DNA from: Mortierella sp. BCC40632
Lineage: Eukaryota > Mortierellomycota > Mortierellomycetes > Mortierellales > Mortierellaceae
Assembly: GCA_011634665.1 (NCBI GenBank)
Contig: WAEK01000024.1
Span: 447,001-511,000, forward strand
Direction of reading: 5' to 3'
DNA length: 64,000 nucleotides
Both the position numbers and the translations under genes were made by a program. Of the stretch, positions 1-12,694 are shown one piece after another (the stretch's first letter is position 1; the number at the start of each line of letters is the position of its first letter). Below the pieces are notes generated by a model, which saw nothing but the letters and a program-made list of their open reading frames with translations, did no database searches and was not told the DNA's origin.

Positions 1-1374
1 GGATGGAATAGGATCGGGTTTATAACAGGGCAGAGTATGAGTATGAGGAGCAAATCTACTCTTTTGCTACACACCTCCATTCGTGATTAAGTCGAAAGAG
101 CACGCAAAGTATCGGGCGAAGAGAATGTAAGCAAAGGAAAGATCTCCAATGGAATAGAGCGACCTGTTCTGAGATGACTGGCAGGGCAGCAGATGAGGAA
201 GAAGGAGGAGAAAGAGAAGAGGAGATCAGAGTGAATGGATGAAAAAAGAATGAGTCGGTTTGGTGTACAAAATAGAATCCGATGAATCGATGAACGAGGA
301 GATGAGTAGACGGATGGACAGGTCTGTAGGACGGGCACGGCGTATGAAGGAGTGGCTCTGTGTTCGAAGCAAATGTGTCTGGAGCACCAGTCATCCCCCA
401 CGCGACCCCAAACACAGAAGCAGACCAGGGAAGCGAGAAGAGAGAGAGACCCTGCTGAGTGTATGTGTCCACCCTGTCGCATTCACACGCATTCACGCAT
501 ACACACGCAAACACCGCGCAAACGCCTCTACCTCAGCTGGGCAAGTTTATGTATCCTATCCTATTCGATCTTTGTACCAGGCCATGGACGGCGCTGCTCC
601 ATGTGGATCCAGGTGGGGTGGGACCACAGACCTTGCTGGGTCACAGCTCTCCAAAAAGCCACGGCTCCTTGTACTAGAAGGTGGTCCAGTCCAGCACAGC
701 GCAAGGAGACTCACAGGCCTGCAGCGCAGCATGGAAACCTTGAGAACCTTGGACTTCTGGCATTTTCTCTCTTTCTCTCCATCCGATGCCACATGTTAAT
801 TTCTGACTGGCATGTGAGCAGACAGAAAGAGAGGGGTCATGGTGGTGCCGAAGGGGCATGTGTCATAAGTGGGAGACGGCATCCGGCCAGATGTCCCGCA
901 GGGGCTCGGTAAGACAATGGATGCTTTTGGAAAGACCAAAGGCCTTCCCCTGGCCAAAGGGTCGTCCGCTGCATCCTCCCTTTTTGCTCTTCTCCTTGCT
1001 GCCTTTGACCTTGACTTGTGTCTCGTTCTCAACCATCGGCATCACCTTGTATCAACGGTCTTAGTCCATTGGCTGTCCCTCTCCAATCGCCGCCCATTTC
1101 CGTACATTACCCGCCACAGTCAGAGCATTCCCAGGCGCCGCTACAAACGAGCGAGAGTGAGAGAGCGAGCAAGAGCGGGAGTCAGCGAAAGAGAGAAAGA
1201 GGAGAGAGTGAGAGAGTGAGAGAGTGAGAGCTCACGGGAGAACGGACGATGCTTTCTCATCCTTTAATCAATTGAGACGCCTCCCCAATCCACTTCCTTC
1301 ATTAACTTCCGCCGTGCTTCCGCCGGCCTTGCCCGCCTCGATCGATCCTCTGTTCCACGAGATCCATTCTCAGC
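1..1374. other. Gene-free upstream region and probable promoter/5' UTR of the MAPKKK gene
   Basis: No frame here has recognisable protein similarity. The open frames on both strands are short, overlap each other and are low in complexity. The last ~250 bases are rich in GA dinucleotides and probably include the 5' UTR of the downstream kinase gene. I see no convincing TATA box or RNA gene. Confidence 0.4.
1148..1230. repeat. GA-rich purine tract (imperfect GAGAGTGA-type microsatellite)
   Basis: About 80 bases are almost pure purine on the + strand, with repeated GAGAGTGAGA units. The tract lies ~150 bases upstream of the MAPKKK start codon, so it is probably in the promoter or 5' UTR. Confidence 0.6.
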
Positions 1375-3662
1375 ATGAGCGTTGCCGCTTCACAGCAGAA
1401 CCAGGGCCAGTCTGTCGCGGCCCAGCTCATTCCGGCTTCCCCTCAGAGCTCGTTCACACCCCCGTCCACGCGGCCACGCCAGCTGCTGAACAATGTGATC
1501 AACACGCCTCCATCAAGTCTCACCATGTCCCAGACTCAGCTACATCCTCATCCCATCCCGCGCCCAGCCTCTCCCACTTTTTCGCAAACATCGCCACCGC
1601 CACCGCCTCCTCCTCCTCCTCCTCCACCACCTCCCGCTAACTCAACTTCGGACCTCAACCGGCCCATGCCTCCACTCCCAGCCCAAACTGCAGGCTATCC
1701 GCCAGTGCCCAGAGATGATCCGACCATTGCCCTAGCCTCAAGCCCAACAGGTGACGGCTCCATCTCCCGACTCCAAGTAAGAATGAATGCAGATGGTCAT
1801 ATTAAAAGAAAAATGGATAAAAGATGTAAACTTCCAGATATTGATCCTGACTCTGCACATACATGCTCTTTCTTTGCCGACAACTCAAAGGCCAATGTTA
1901 GTAGTATGAATTTGAGCTCGCCAGGAACACAGGCAGGAGAATGGACCATGGACCGTGTGATTCAGTGGCTCAGGGCTCGACCAGCCTATGCTTACTTGGA
2001 GCCGCTCTTCTTAGGTAGACTTTGTCAGAACTGCACAACCCAAAGTGTCTTAGCCTGCTGTTGACAACACTTCTGACCGAGCCTGATCCTCTTCGTGACG
2101 CTAGAACATCAAATCCAAGGCGAGGCCTTCGAGAACCTGAACAACACCACGCTGAAAACCTTTGACCCAAACAGCTCTTACTATCAGCGACGGAAGCTTT
2201 TGTTAGAAATTAAGGAAGCCTTTGATGGTACAAGGACCATGTCCTCAGTTTCTTCCTTTGGCGCTGAAAGCGCACAGACTCCTTCACCTGGCTCAGGATC
2301 GCCAATACTGAATCGTCTCGGGTCCGGCTCGCGTCACCCTGCCCCACCCGCGGCACAGTTAGCAGTATCACCACTCAATAATAGCAATGCCTCCAGCATA
2401 AACAATATCATCAACAACAGCACCAGCACTCTTGGGCTTGTCAACGACACTAACACCGTTGGCATCCCCTCAGACCAGGAATCTCAGCAGCAGACTCAGA
2501 CACGCCGCTCTTCAGCAGAAGAAACTCCAAGGTCAGCGACAGGAACTCCATTAGCATTACAACCCTCTCTATCTCAGCCGAGGTCCTCTCTGGATGTTCT
2601 AGAGCCATTGGAAGATCTTCCAGTAACGACAGAGGCCACGGTCCAGCCCACACGGAGCCATCTCTCTCCTCGGCCTCTGAGTGACCCTGATTTACGGCTC
2701 CCAGTCCGGCTACCAAGCCAAACCCCCACTGAACCTGCAGAGTACACCCAAAAGACACCTAACATTGCACCCAGACAATCGTCTATCGCTTACTCTGCTA
2801 ATACACTTCGACTCAACCTGAACGTCCCTCCGCAGATTGTACCGCGGATGAGTTCACGGGAATACTCAGCCTCACACGGATTGAATGTTCCTCAATCCGG
2901 GAAGGGGATGTCACCCGTATCACCTCCATCTCCAAGTGCACACCCATACGCTCATAGCACTCGTAATCCAGAGCCTCAGCCCGTAGCTTCATCTGCGAGG
3001 AACGGTCCATCTCTGAATGAACGAAGGAACAACCCAACCGTACCTCATATCTTGACTCAGCTCGACTCTAACGGCATGAATCCTGGATTTGCGTACCGAC
3101 AACAATTTGACCCAGATGTTGGGATTGTCGGCTCACATTCAGATGCCACTGTTGTAGGGGGTACCCTTGGAATTGGAAGGCGCCCCAGTCATAAACGGAA
3201 TCATAGCAGTGCGGACGTATTCCTCTACCCGCAGCCAGCCAGTAATCCGCCAGCAGTGAGCGCACCTCCACCGCCTGCGAACGCCCCTCTCCAAAAGGTA
3301 TGCTAAGCAATCGATATCAACACTCACTCTACGACTTTGATTTATACTAAATTATCATTTGTATATTTGACTGTTTAATTAGCCAAAGAGTATTCAGGTG
3401 ACAATGGATAACGAAAATTTCAAATATGTGGATATCGCCGGTATTGACAACGCTGTGATGCTCAAAGAGAGGATATTCTCGCGAATGAGAATTCTTGCTG
3501 AAAAGAACAAATATGGAATCTTTGAGACAACGGAGCTCGGTAGTCGTGAGTGCAAACATTTTTACGCCCTATTGGTAGAATTATCTTCATTCAGCGAACA
3601 TGTCATTCCACTCAATCTTCATCCAACTGACGCTTCTTTCTTTTATTATTTGTTTTGTTTTG

Positions 3663-3697
<35 letters not shown>

Positions 3698-6600
3698 ACT
3701 TAATCAACTTGGTCCTAGCCCTTCTCGAGAACCCAACAGCCCTTGGACTACCCCTAACCGAGAAGGGGCTGATGGATTTGGTTCTCGGAGCCGATAACAA
3801 TGGTTCTGTAAAACTTTTGGTTACACCGATTATACCCCTGATTCTACCTCCAGATATGGATATTTTGAATCCGAAGCGTCATCCAGGTACATCTACACCC
3901 CAACAGTATGCAGGCGCATCTAGCTTCGGTCGAGGCTCTCCATTCCAAGGTGTACACCCATTCATGTACGAGTCGGGAGGAGGCTATCACCAACGAGAAC
4001 GGACCACCGACTCGAGCCATCACCTCTACCAGCAAGACCCATATATGTCATTCGTACAGCTGCAGCCACCCGACGATCTCTGGGATTCTGTACATCCTCA
4101 CCAGCCTTATCCTGACTCAAAGCACCCTCACAACATAGGCCGGCATCCACAGCAAGGATCTGGAAATTCTTTGAATACGTCGCCTTATGGATCGTATCAG
4201 CAACAATACTACCGAAACTTGGATAATTCAACTCACCCTCACTTCCAAGCCGATGACACAAGACGTCCTTCTCTGGCTACAAACAGTGCCAGAACTTCGC
4301 CTCGGTTTGGACCTGTAATCAACACCTCACTAGGAAGACTTCAGAAGTCCTCAGGCACAGGCTCGCCCGGCGTTGAAGGGCCAATGAATCACTCTCCACT
4401 TAGTGGAAAGAGGATGCCAACCAGGAACCCAAACCTCTCGCTCGTGATTGGTAGCAATACGGACCAAGATGGGAAACTTGTTAATCAACACCTTCGTGGC
4501 GGTGACCGCTCGGCCTCGCCGGGAGGGCCACTTGGATACCGCCCGGCCCGAGATCGGATCATTGCGGGTCATGACAGCACAAGCCCAAATGCGAGCCACT
4601 ATGACACGAATCGTCCCGGTCATCATAATTTCGCTGAGGTGACTATCCCTGGAAATCAAAGCTATGGAAGTTACACCAGTAGTAATGGACATCCAGCCTC
4701 GCCCCTCAGTGCTGGCGTGAATAAGAGGAGCTCATTCCAGCCGCCTACCAAGCTTAGTTCCTCTGGCTCGAACTTAAACTCTCCAAGGTCTGCCGAAGGC
4801 CCATCTAGCTCAAGCGGTCTGCATCCCAATGACAGCTTGGGGGATGACAACGAGTCTGAGAATTTCTGGGGAGAACGCCCTCCATTAGATTTTCTGCTGG
4901 AGAATTTTGGCCGATTCTTCCAAGATCACGACCTTGACCATCCGATTATTGAACTTCACCCGCCAACGCCTTACGGTGGATCACCAATGGTCCCTGCACA
5001 AACAATCCTTGGCGTAGCAGGTTCTGCCCACAGCTCTTCTAATGCACTCAAGAATAGCCCAGCAATGACTGACGGGTGGGGTTCTAATTCAACTATGACG
5101 TCGAGCCAGGCCTCAGGATCACCTCGGATTGCTAACAGGGGCAGCATTGTGCATAAAAAATCTATTCGAATTGTTGCACAGGAGGCTAAAGATCGTTTCT
5201 CTCGACAATACTCTGGATCCAAGGTTGTTCGAAGAAAGTCTACCAAGATGTGGGGCAGTCGGCTGGCTGAGGTGATGCCAACAAATGCATCCACTGCCTC
5301 GGTTGGCCTAGGGATGAACGAGACAATCGAGGAACTATCTCCAGTCGCTGGCTCGCCTGCTATGGTACGACGATCGTCTATTGCAGAGATTGTAGAGAAG
5401 GCAGCTCAAGAACACCACATCCTGCCTCCTGACACCACCCATCAGGATTTACAGGACAGCATGCCTATTGTGAAACCTGGGCCTCCAATAGCCGAGCAGC
5501 GAGTCATCCAAATTGAGTCTGGAAAGGCTATGGACCAGTCGCAGCAGTATTATTACCAGAACCCACAAAGTGGCACTATCAAGACATTCCAGTACCTTAA
5601 AGGAGGACTAATTGGTCGAGGCTCATTTGGAAGGGTGTACCACGCATTCAATCTCGATACGTGCGAAATGATTGCTATTAAGCAAGTGGATCTACCACAG
5701 ACCCTCTCCGAGCGCAACTGTGATCGTCTCAAGACCTCGGTTGAGGCACTCTTTTCAGAAATGGAGGTCTTAAAAGACCTAGATCATGAGAATATTGTCC
5801 AGTACCTCGGATTTGCTCAGAATGAGGAGACAGCCAATATTTTCTTGGAATATGTTTCTGGTGGAAGTATTGAGTCTTGCCTCAAGAGGAGCGGACCCTT
5901 CCCTGAAGCTGTTATCCGGCATTTTACGAGACAAATCCTGCTAGGGCTCGAATACATTCATAGCAAGAAGATTGTCCATCGTGTAAGTATTGACTTTTGC
6001 GCTCTAATTTTCCATTGCCTATTTTGGGCCCCAATTGCTACTAACTACGTAATTGTGGCACCAACTTGTAGGATATCAAAGCCGCTAATGTCCTGGTGGA
6101 CGAGACTGGCGTGTGCAAGATTTCAGATTTTGGAATATCCAAAAGGAATGCACAGAGTCAGGGAGGATACGACGAGAATGTGGGCTCCCTCCAGGGCTCC
6201 GTATTCTGGTAAACTCTAGTCTTTACTCACTCGCTCTCAGATCCCACTTGGCCTTGGTAGTTTGATAGATATTGATAGTAACCTTCCTTCCCTTTTAGGA
6301 TGGCACCTGAGATGGTCACTTCAAAAGCATATGGAGCCAAGGTTGATATATGGAGCTTTGGATGTCTTGCTCTGGAGATGTTTACTGGTCAACAGCCGTG
6401 GAAGGGATATGCCCCTCAACAAGCCTTATTCACGGTAGGCAATCGCACTTTTGATTCACTAAAGAACTCCCTAGATGACTTGGTCATTAACGAAGATATT
6501 TCTGCAAAATTTTTGTATTCACCTTTTGGTGGTGGGCATTTACACCACAACTTCTTAGATTGGAAGTAGTAGCGCTCACCCTCCGATTCCTGAGAATATC

Positions 6601-6750
6601 TCTGAGGATGGCCAACGATTTCTGGAGCGATGCTTCATCACGGACGCGAATCTCCGACCGACTGCGGCCGAGTTGCTTCAGGATGCATTTACGGTGGTTC
6701 CTCCCAACTTCAACTTTAATGATTATATCGAAGGGAAAATCTCTGACTAA
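1375..6750 (+). CDS. MAP kinase kinase kinase (Bck1/Mkh1/Ste11 type) with SAM, RBD-like and kinase domains
   Basis: Predicted Ser/Thr kinase at the top of a fungal MAPK cascade. I read eight exons: 1375-1776, 1933-2014, 2105-3297, 3383-3545, 3719-5982, 6072-6208, 6299-6434 and 6559-6750; phases agree at every junction. Order: a Pro-rich start (14 consecutive prolines), a SAM domain (EWTMDRVIQWL onward, split by an intron), a long Ser/Pro-rich linker, a Ras-binding-like segment after 3383 (KSIQVTMDNENFKYVDIAG), a second disordered stretch, then the kinase. Kinase motifs visible are the Gly loop (GRGSFGRVYHAF), AIKQVD, HR-DIKAANVL split by an intron, DFGIS, and WMAPEMV. The kinase resembles Bck1/Mkh1 (cell-wall integrity) at least as much as Ste11/Byr2, while SAM plus RBD-like is the Ste11/Byr2 architecture. 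The choice between the two pathways is inference. Confidence 0.85.
3546..3718 (+). other. MAPKKK intron carrying a T15-A21 homopolymer palindrome
   Basis: The intron starts at GTGAGT and ends at CCTAG; joining the flanking exons keeps frame. It contains 15 T followed directly by 21 A (3663-3698), which could fold into a perfect A/U hairpin in the transcript. Confidence 0.65.
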
Positions 6751-7167
6751 TAAATTGACCGCTTTGACCCGCAGTACCTGCGGGAGCCTCTATTACCTTA
6801 TTGCTGAGAAGATACTATGTAAGATTTCCTGTGCAAGTAAACTGGCAGCTGCGTGAGCCGAAGACCGCAAGCAGCGAAGGGAGCATCGCAGACAAACTAT
6901 AGCAACTATACTCTCATACCATTGTGCAACGGCCACAATTGTCAGATTTATTCGATACAGCCCCTCGTTAATAGCTGTTGTTGGATATATTTTATTTGAA
7001 TGACTCCGTCAGGGTCGTCAGACTCTAATAGCCTAAAAGCGGCAAGAGATCTCTCTACGGTGGGTTGAGAGGTACAAAAAGAAAGAATGAAAGAAAGTTG
7101 CCGAGTTGATCAACATTTCCACCAATGCCACATGATCTTTTGGAAAGATCTGTCTAATTTATTAATT
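6751..7167. other. Convergent intergenic region between MAPKKK and arrestin genes
   Basis: The two flanking genes converge here, so this stretch should hold both 3' UTRs. It is AT-rich and has no coding frame I can support. No RNA gene or repeat was seen. Confidence 0.45.
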
Positions 7168-10100
7168 TTACTCAGAGTTATAGATGGTGGGCGATGCAGC
7201 AACCGTCGATGCGGGAGTGTGGCTCGAAGGCATTATCTGTCGATCTGAGGTAAAGTCAGGAGACATGTTGGAAGGCGAGATTGGCATGAATCGTAAGGAC
7301 CCAATACTTGACTTTCGGGAATACGTTTCCGATCTCGCCCTGAGTGAATTCAAACTTGACCCGCTCGACTTTCTTGACAATGGGAGACTGCCCCCCGGAC
7401 TTCTCGAATCAGGCGAAGGCAGATCCTCCATACCCTTTAGACTCCTGATCGACCGTGGTGTGGAAGGCATAGCTTGAGGGCTTTGCTTAGAATGTCTGTT
7501 CGTCGTAGACCCACTCGAACTATGGCTCGGGATGGAGATCGAAAGTTTGGCGATGGCTTTTCTAAGACCCAGTTTGTCTGGTCTTGGTTTGTCGTTCTCC
7601 TTCTTGATTGGGCTTGAAAGGGTCGAAATAGGGGATTGAACAGACTCTACACCCTCATTAACGTCATAGGCCTCCATACAAAGTCGAGCACTGCTCAGCA
7701 ATGTTGGTTTTTTAAGGCTATCCTCACTGAACCTTCTAGCAGCCCCCAGATTTGGATAGAGTGACGGTCGCCAGCTTGAACTCGGACTTGACTCTAAGTG
7801 ATCTTCTGTGTGGGATGGGTGAAAAATGGTCGACTGATTCGTCGGTCTAGAGTCAGATCCAGACATAAAGTTTTGACTGTCTGGATTTACCACAAACAGA
7901 TTCCCTGCTTGTGAGAAGTTAATTATACTTGTTGGTGAATCCGGGTCTTTTTGAGAGGTGCGTCGCGAATAAGGGTAGGTGTTGTCAGAACTTGTGCCAG
8001 TGGGGTCTGATAACCGCGGCGTAATTCTTCTGCTACTTGGTGTGGATTGAGAGCCACCGTAGATGCTTGTAACCTGACCGTCATCCGACGGCCGTGATGA
8101 TGCAAAGTTGCTACTCCCGAAGCTACTAGTTTTCTTCTTCGTAAATACCCCTGTCTTGTTTTTCTTAGCCAGCTCGTCATTATGCATTGGAAAGAGAAAG
8201 TCTCTTGGGATCCTTGGGGGCGGGTCAGACCAGGACGAAGCATGAGTGATGTAAACGGGCAACTCGACTGTTAACGCTTTACTCATGGATACCATAAGGC
8301 TCACTTGAACAAAGAACTGAGCGTGAAGGCGTTTGGTATTCCTAAGAGAGTATACTCCAGATGGGATATAGACAGGTAGAACAACCATCCTTGGATCGTC
8401 ACTTTCAAACGAATAATCTTCTCCCTTGAAGATCATCTCGCTATAATTTTTGACAGTATCTTGATCACGAATACTAGCCAAGCTTTGGTTACTTTGATTT
8501 GGCTGAGGATAGGATACTGCAAGATGTCTTGAAAGTGATACTTTGACCCCCAAGATCTAAGTTGAAGAGGATAGATTGTCCAGGCAGTACAAAGTTAAGA
8601 TTTTTAATCCCGCCTCACAGCATTGTGACTCCTTCACGATTCAAGATGTTGTACTGTACCTTCTTCTTAGTTAGGTTTTTCACGCAGACGACAACGTAGA
8701 CAATTCCGCCTGAGCTCACCATTGTCCGCGTCAACTCAGCATACATTTCCAGGCTACCATCACCACCCATAAATAATCGTTTGCTCGTGTCAGCTTTTAC
8801 AGACTTTTGGCGCGCCAATGAAATGTCGTCCGTTGTCCATGTCTCATAGATGAATACTTCGCGGGAGTGGTTCAAGGTTTCCTTAGTACGGTTGCCTTTC
8901 ACTGCTACAACACTTTACTCAAAGTATCAAATAGAAAAAAATCCGTTTAGTCCAAAGGGAATAGTCGTAGAGTAGGCTGAGCTCTGTTGTTGATAACATG
9001 AACATACGCTGAGGTAATGTAGCGAACATGGCCGAGTTTGGAGTCATATGAATTAGGTAGAGTGTCTTGGATGTTGAGCCGAAATGGGAAGAAGGTCCTT
9101 CCCTTCCTTGCCTGCCAATATCCTTCCGAGTCTAATAATTGATTCGTTCCAGCTTCAGTTGCTCTGCTTTTTAAATCAAGTGCATCAAAATACAAATACA
9201 AATCAAATACCTGGATCGATATGCCCATGTACTGCTTGAGATGGGTGTCGGCTATCTTGTAGTTTCATAGTAGTCTTGTGAAAGACTTTTGGGGACATTT
9301 GTTCTATTGTAGTGGCTAGAGGATTTTATGTGGTTTGTGAGTCGCCACTGGAACATTCAAACTCTAATGAGATATATGGCATAGGTTACTTACCCTCATA
9401 TCCTAGAAGCTCAATAGTCACATCCGCCAATTGGACTAAGCTGGAGGACGAACATTGGATCTCCAGTCTGCCTGAAATCTCGCCTCCAGCATTAAAAAAT
9501 GGTCTATCGAACGTCAGTTGGATGCGCATCTTTCCTGACTTTGAGGCCATTTTTCCTGGTACAATAGGAACAGTTTGATTAGTAGGAATAGTCGATAGAG
9601 TCGACTGTCGTGGAAAGGACGGATACTGGGAAGTTCTTGATTTTGAGGAGAAATTGGAGATGGTAGAATGGCCTTGCAGCGGGTCAGAGCTGGCGCGCCT
9701 AGGAAACTCGAATGTAGCGCTTGCATGATTCATGACCGTCGCCGAACCCGCTTCAGTAGCTTGCGGATAGTTATTTTCTTTTCCGATCAGGTTTCTTGAC
9801 AAAAAGGTGGGGGTTGCTGGATAACCCTGTTCTGATCCGCTGGTTAAAGTATCTGACGATGACTGTATCAATGTGTACTGGTCTCTTTCTAGTGGGCGAT
9901 AAGAGATACCGATCGAACTCTTGTTTGCTACAAACGGCGATTGAGCCTGCTGAATGTCATTCTGATAGTCAGAGAGATCTGTATCGGCATCATCTAGTTT
10001 GAGTGGTTGCTGCTGGATCTCAGATGTATTTGAAGATATCTCATCACTCTGAGAGATTGTTGAACTTGGAGTTCGATAGTAATGCTGACGTTGCTCGTAT

Positions 10101-10627
10101 AGTTCGTAAAGCTGCCGTTGCTCTTCAAGCTGCCGCTGCTCTTCAAGTTGCTGGTGGTCACCATAATATGAGTACCGTTGGCGGGGGGTGAAATATTGTG
10201 GTCTTGGAGCGCCAGAAAACGGGACTTCATGGAGGTGCTGCATACTGCTTGACCGCATTACTGCGGGCGATCTGGGAACAGCAAATGGGCTGTGATCCGT
10301 GGAAATACCTACATCTGGATATTCAGACTTGTTGAGTCCATAGTAAGGATTCATCAGACCAGACGTTGTTTGCGTACGGGTATTGGCATTGGATAGATCG
10401 GTCGCATGCCCTGACCAAGGCAAAGCAGGATGCTCATACTGCTGATGCTGAAATTGTGGACGGTAATGTGGTAAATATCGCTGCTGGTACTGCTGTTGGT
10501 ACTGCTGTTGATATTGTGGGTGGTACTGTTGTTGACTTGGATCCTGCGAAGTTAGACGATGATTCCCCGAGGTCAATAGGCCTAACTCCTCGACTGAGGA
10601 ACGTCTTGAATGCGGCCTTTGTTCCAT
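7168..10627 (-). CDS. Alpha-arrestin-like protein with long Gln-rich N-terminal extension
   Basis: Arrestin-fold adaptor; in fungi such proteins recruit Rsp5-type ubiquitin ligases to membrane transporters or act in pH sensing. First exon 10627-9394 encodes ~410 residues, mostly disordered and rich in Gln/Tyr/Pro, ending in an Arrestin_N start (MRIQLTFDRPFFNAGGEISG...LLGYE). Later blocks are ~9310-9215, ~9165-8950 (GYWQARKGRTFFPFRL, then LGHVRYITSAYVHV), ~8900-8615 (arrestin-C-like, VYVVVCVKNLTKKKVQ) and 8553-7168 (VVLPVYIPSGVY..., then a Ser/Pro-rich tail). The first intron has a clean GTAAGT donor. The joins near 8950-8900 and 8615-8553 do not give a clean in-frame canonical splice by eye, so either an intron is misplaced or the gene has small lesions. 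No PPxY motif was noticed, and orthology to a specific ART or Rim8 protein is not claimed. Confidence 0.7.
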
Positions 10628-11087
10628 TGAACCTGTAGGAAAGCCGTAAACAATTTTGTTGCTCTAGGTGTCAACCCTACTTGGCGCTAGTGAAAACTGG
10701 CGGCCAACGAAGTCATTCCAGAAGATGGTTAAGAGATACGACTTTTCTATCCTGCTGCAAAGCAGGCAAGGTCCACAGGGTTTGGTGAGGACAAAGAAAA
10801 ATCACATACGATTTGTTGCCAAGGGTCACTGCAGGAAGTGCTATTGATTTCAACAGATGGTTTAATCGTGATCGCAATAGAACCACGGAGGGGTCCTTAC
10901 AAGAAGCAATGAGAAAACATGAATCACAATGATCCGAGTGTCAGATCAATCCCCATTTCTGCGATCTGGAGTGAAACATTCCGGCTGAAAATGTTGCCGT
11001 CTGGCTAGTGCTTCATGCCCATCTCTCTTTCTAGGACTGGAACCCGAAAGAATGTGGCTTCCTTGACCACTCCTCCTCTCCCTTTGT

Positions 11088-11117
11088 TGCCACCACCACC
11101 ACCACCACCACCACCAC
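11088..11117. repeat. (CCA)n microsatellite
   Basis: About nine uninterrupted CCA triplets, flanked by CT-rich sequence. It lies in the probable upstream region of the arrestin gene. Confidence 0.85.
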
Positions 11118-11318
11118 CTTCAAGCCCCTTTCATCTCTTATCGCTGGTGCCATTGTCCCGCGCTCTCTTTATCGTCACCCTTACCTATTTTCATCGCACT
11201 TTTATTTTTACTGCCTTTTCCTCACAGCCTGTCCTTAACAGTCTGCTCATCAAGGAAATTATGTCGCATTCTGCCCTATTCTACGTCCAAAGGCAGTAGC
11301 ATTCTGGCCACTCCTTGC

Positions 11319-11464
11319 TATTGTCCACTTCACCTGTTTTTGACCTCGGTTTGCACTGCTTATATGAGTTTTAACAGCCCCCTTCGTGGTAACCCCATGC
11401 AACGGACGTGAGTAATCTACGAAAATAAGAACGGAAAAAATAAAAGCATATGAAATGGACTATA
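11319..11464 (+). mobile_element. MITE, copy 1
   Basis: A ~146 bp non-coding element with imperfect terminal inverted repeats (TTGTCCACTTCACCTG at the left; complement of the right end TAGTCCATTTCATATG), flanked by TA. Its internal sequence (CTCGGTTTGCACTGC, CCCCATGCAACGGAC) recurs at three other sites in the next 2.2 kb. It is essentially identical to the copy at 12550-12694 although the flanks differ, which suggests recent mobility. Confidence 0.75.
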
Positions 11465-11908
11465 CCAACCATTATTAAGACTCAGTCAGCATACCCACTC
11501 TCCAAACCGAAGTCTGGACCACATTGTTCCCACTCTCCTTGCCCAGCAATATGCTCCATGAAGAATTCAAAATGGAGAGCTGCTATGATAGTAGCTGACT
11601 CAAGCGGAATAATACTCTTCGATCCAACAGAGACATTGCGATATCCTTGTGCATCTCGAGTCATGCAACAGAAGTCCATTATTGAAGCTCTGGGCTGCAA
11701 TCACCTTGCGTGAAGCCTAGGAACAAGTGCGTGTTAAGCTGATGTGACAACGAAGGGACGATTTACAGATATGGAATATCGCTTTCGAATGGGACAACAA
11801 TGCTTTAGTGAAGGAGTTGGTAGAAAGCTTACACTACGTACACTACGTTTAATAACTTGTGGATATCTATCAACAGCTTTTCCTATTCGTCTTGAATAGT
11901 CGTCAACA

Positions 11909-12055
11909 TATTCTCCATTTCATCTGTTTTTGTTTTTTCCATTCTTTTTTTCGAGGATTATGCACGGTCCGTTGCACGGGGTTACTGCGAAGGGGGGTGT
12001 TAATCTTCAAATAAGCAGCGCAATCTGAGGTCAAAAACATCTGAAATGGAGAATA
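11909..12055 (-). mobile_element. MITE, copy 2 (inverted)
   Basis: This is the reverse complement of the same family. Its terminal inverted repeats are the best preserved: the left end TTCTCCATTTCATCTG is matched, with one mismatch, by the complement of the right end CATCTGAAATGGAGAA. TA flanks both ends, as expected of Tc1/mariner-type (Stowaway-like) MITEs. Confidence 0.75.
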
Positions 12056-12549
12056 AACTCTATAGGTTGTGAGTCGCTATTGGATCAACGGAAGACGTCC
12101 TGTCACTCCTGGAGCCGGGCAGTAGCGCATAAATGACAAAAGAGAGAGAGTCTATTTACACAGCTCCTAGGCTACTGGATGAGTCTTTGGTTGGAAGGCA
12201 TATCCATATTTCATTTGTTGTCGAAAAGTTAGGACTAGCTTCTATGCTAAAAGCGCAACAACGAAAAGGGAACTGGAAAGGCTCTAGGCAGGGGTGTCTA
12301 TTATTTAACTGGCGTCGCCCCAAGGGTGACGTGCTCCGGCAGGGGGCTAGTGGTTTCTGCTCCGCCTGCAGCGGGAGCAGAGTCAGCGGGAGAGCCAAGC
12401 AAGGTCGCTTGTCCTATAGGGCACCTAGATATTGTTATAGGTATCTCTATTCAGGACATAGTCAAAATCAGAGCCTCAATAGTTGGAAAAATGGGATAAT
12501 TGTATTTTGCCATTTCTTGTCACACCTCGACCAATTGCTCTCCTCTTCC

Positions 12550-12694
12550 ATTGTCCACTTCACCTGTTTTTGACCTCGGTTTGCACTGCTTATATGAGTT
12601 TTAACAGCCCCCTTCGTGGTAACCCCATGCAACGGACGTGAGTAATCTACGAAAATAAGAACGGAAAAAATAAAAGCATATGAAATGGACTATA
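12550..12694 (+). mobile_element. MITE, copy 3
   Basis: Direct orientation and essentially identical to the copy at 11319-11464 over ~145 bases, with unrelated flanking sequence. No coding capacity. Confidence 0.75.

Noticed and set aside
260..1064. Several overlapping frames upstream of the MAPKKK
   Set aside because: They overlap on both strands, have low-complexity composition and show no recognised motifs.
12133..12573. Open frame of 146 codons between MITE copies
   Set aside because: Its 3' end runs into a MITE copy, it has no domain, and its composition is not protein-like.
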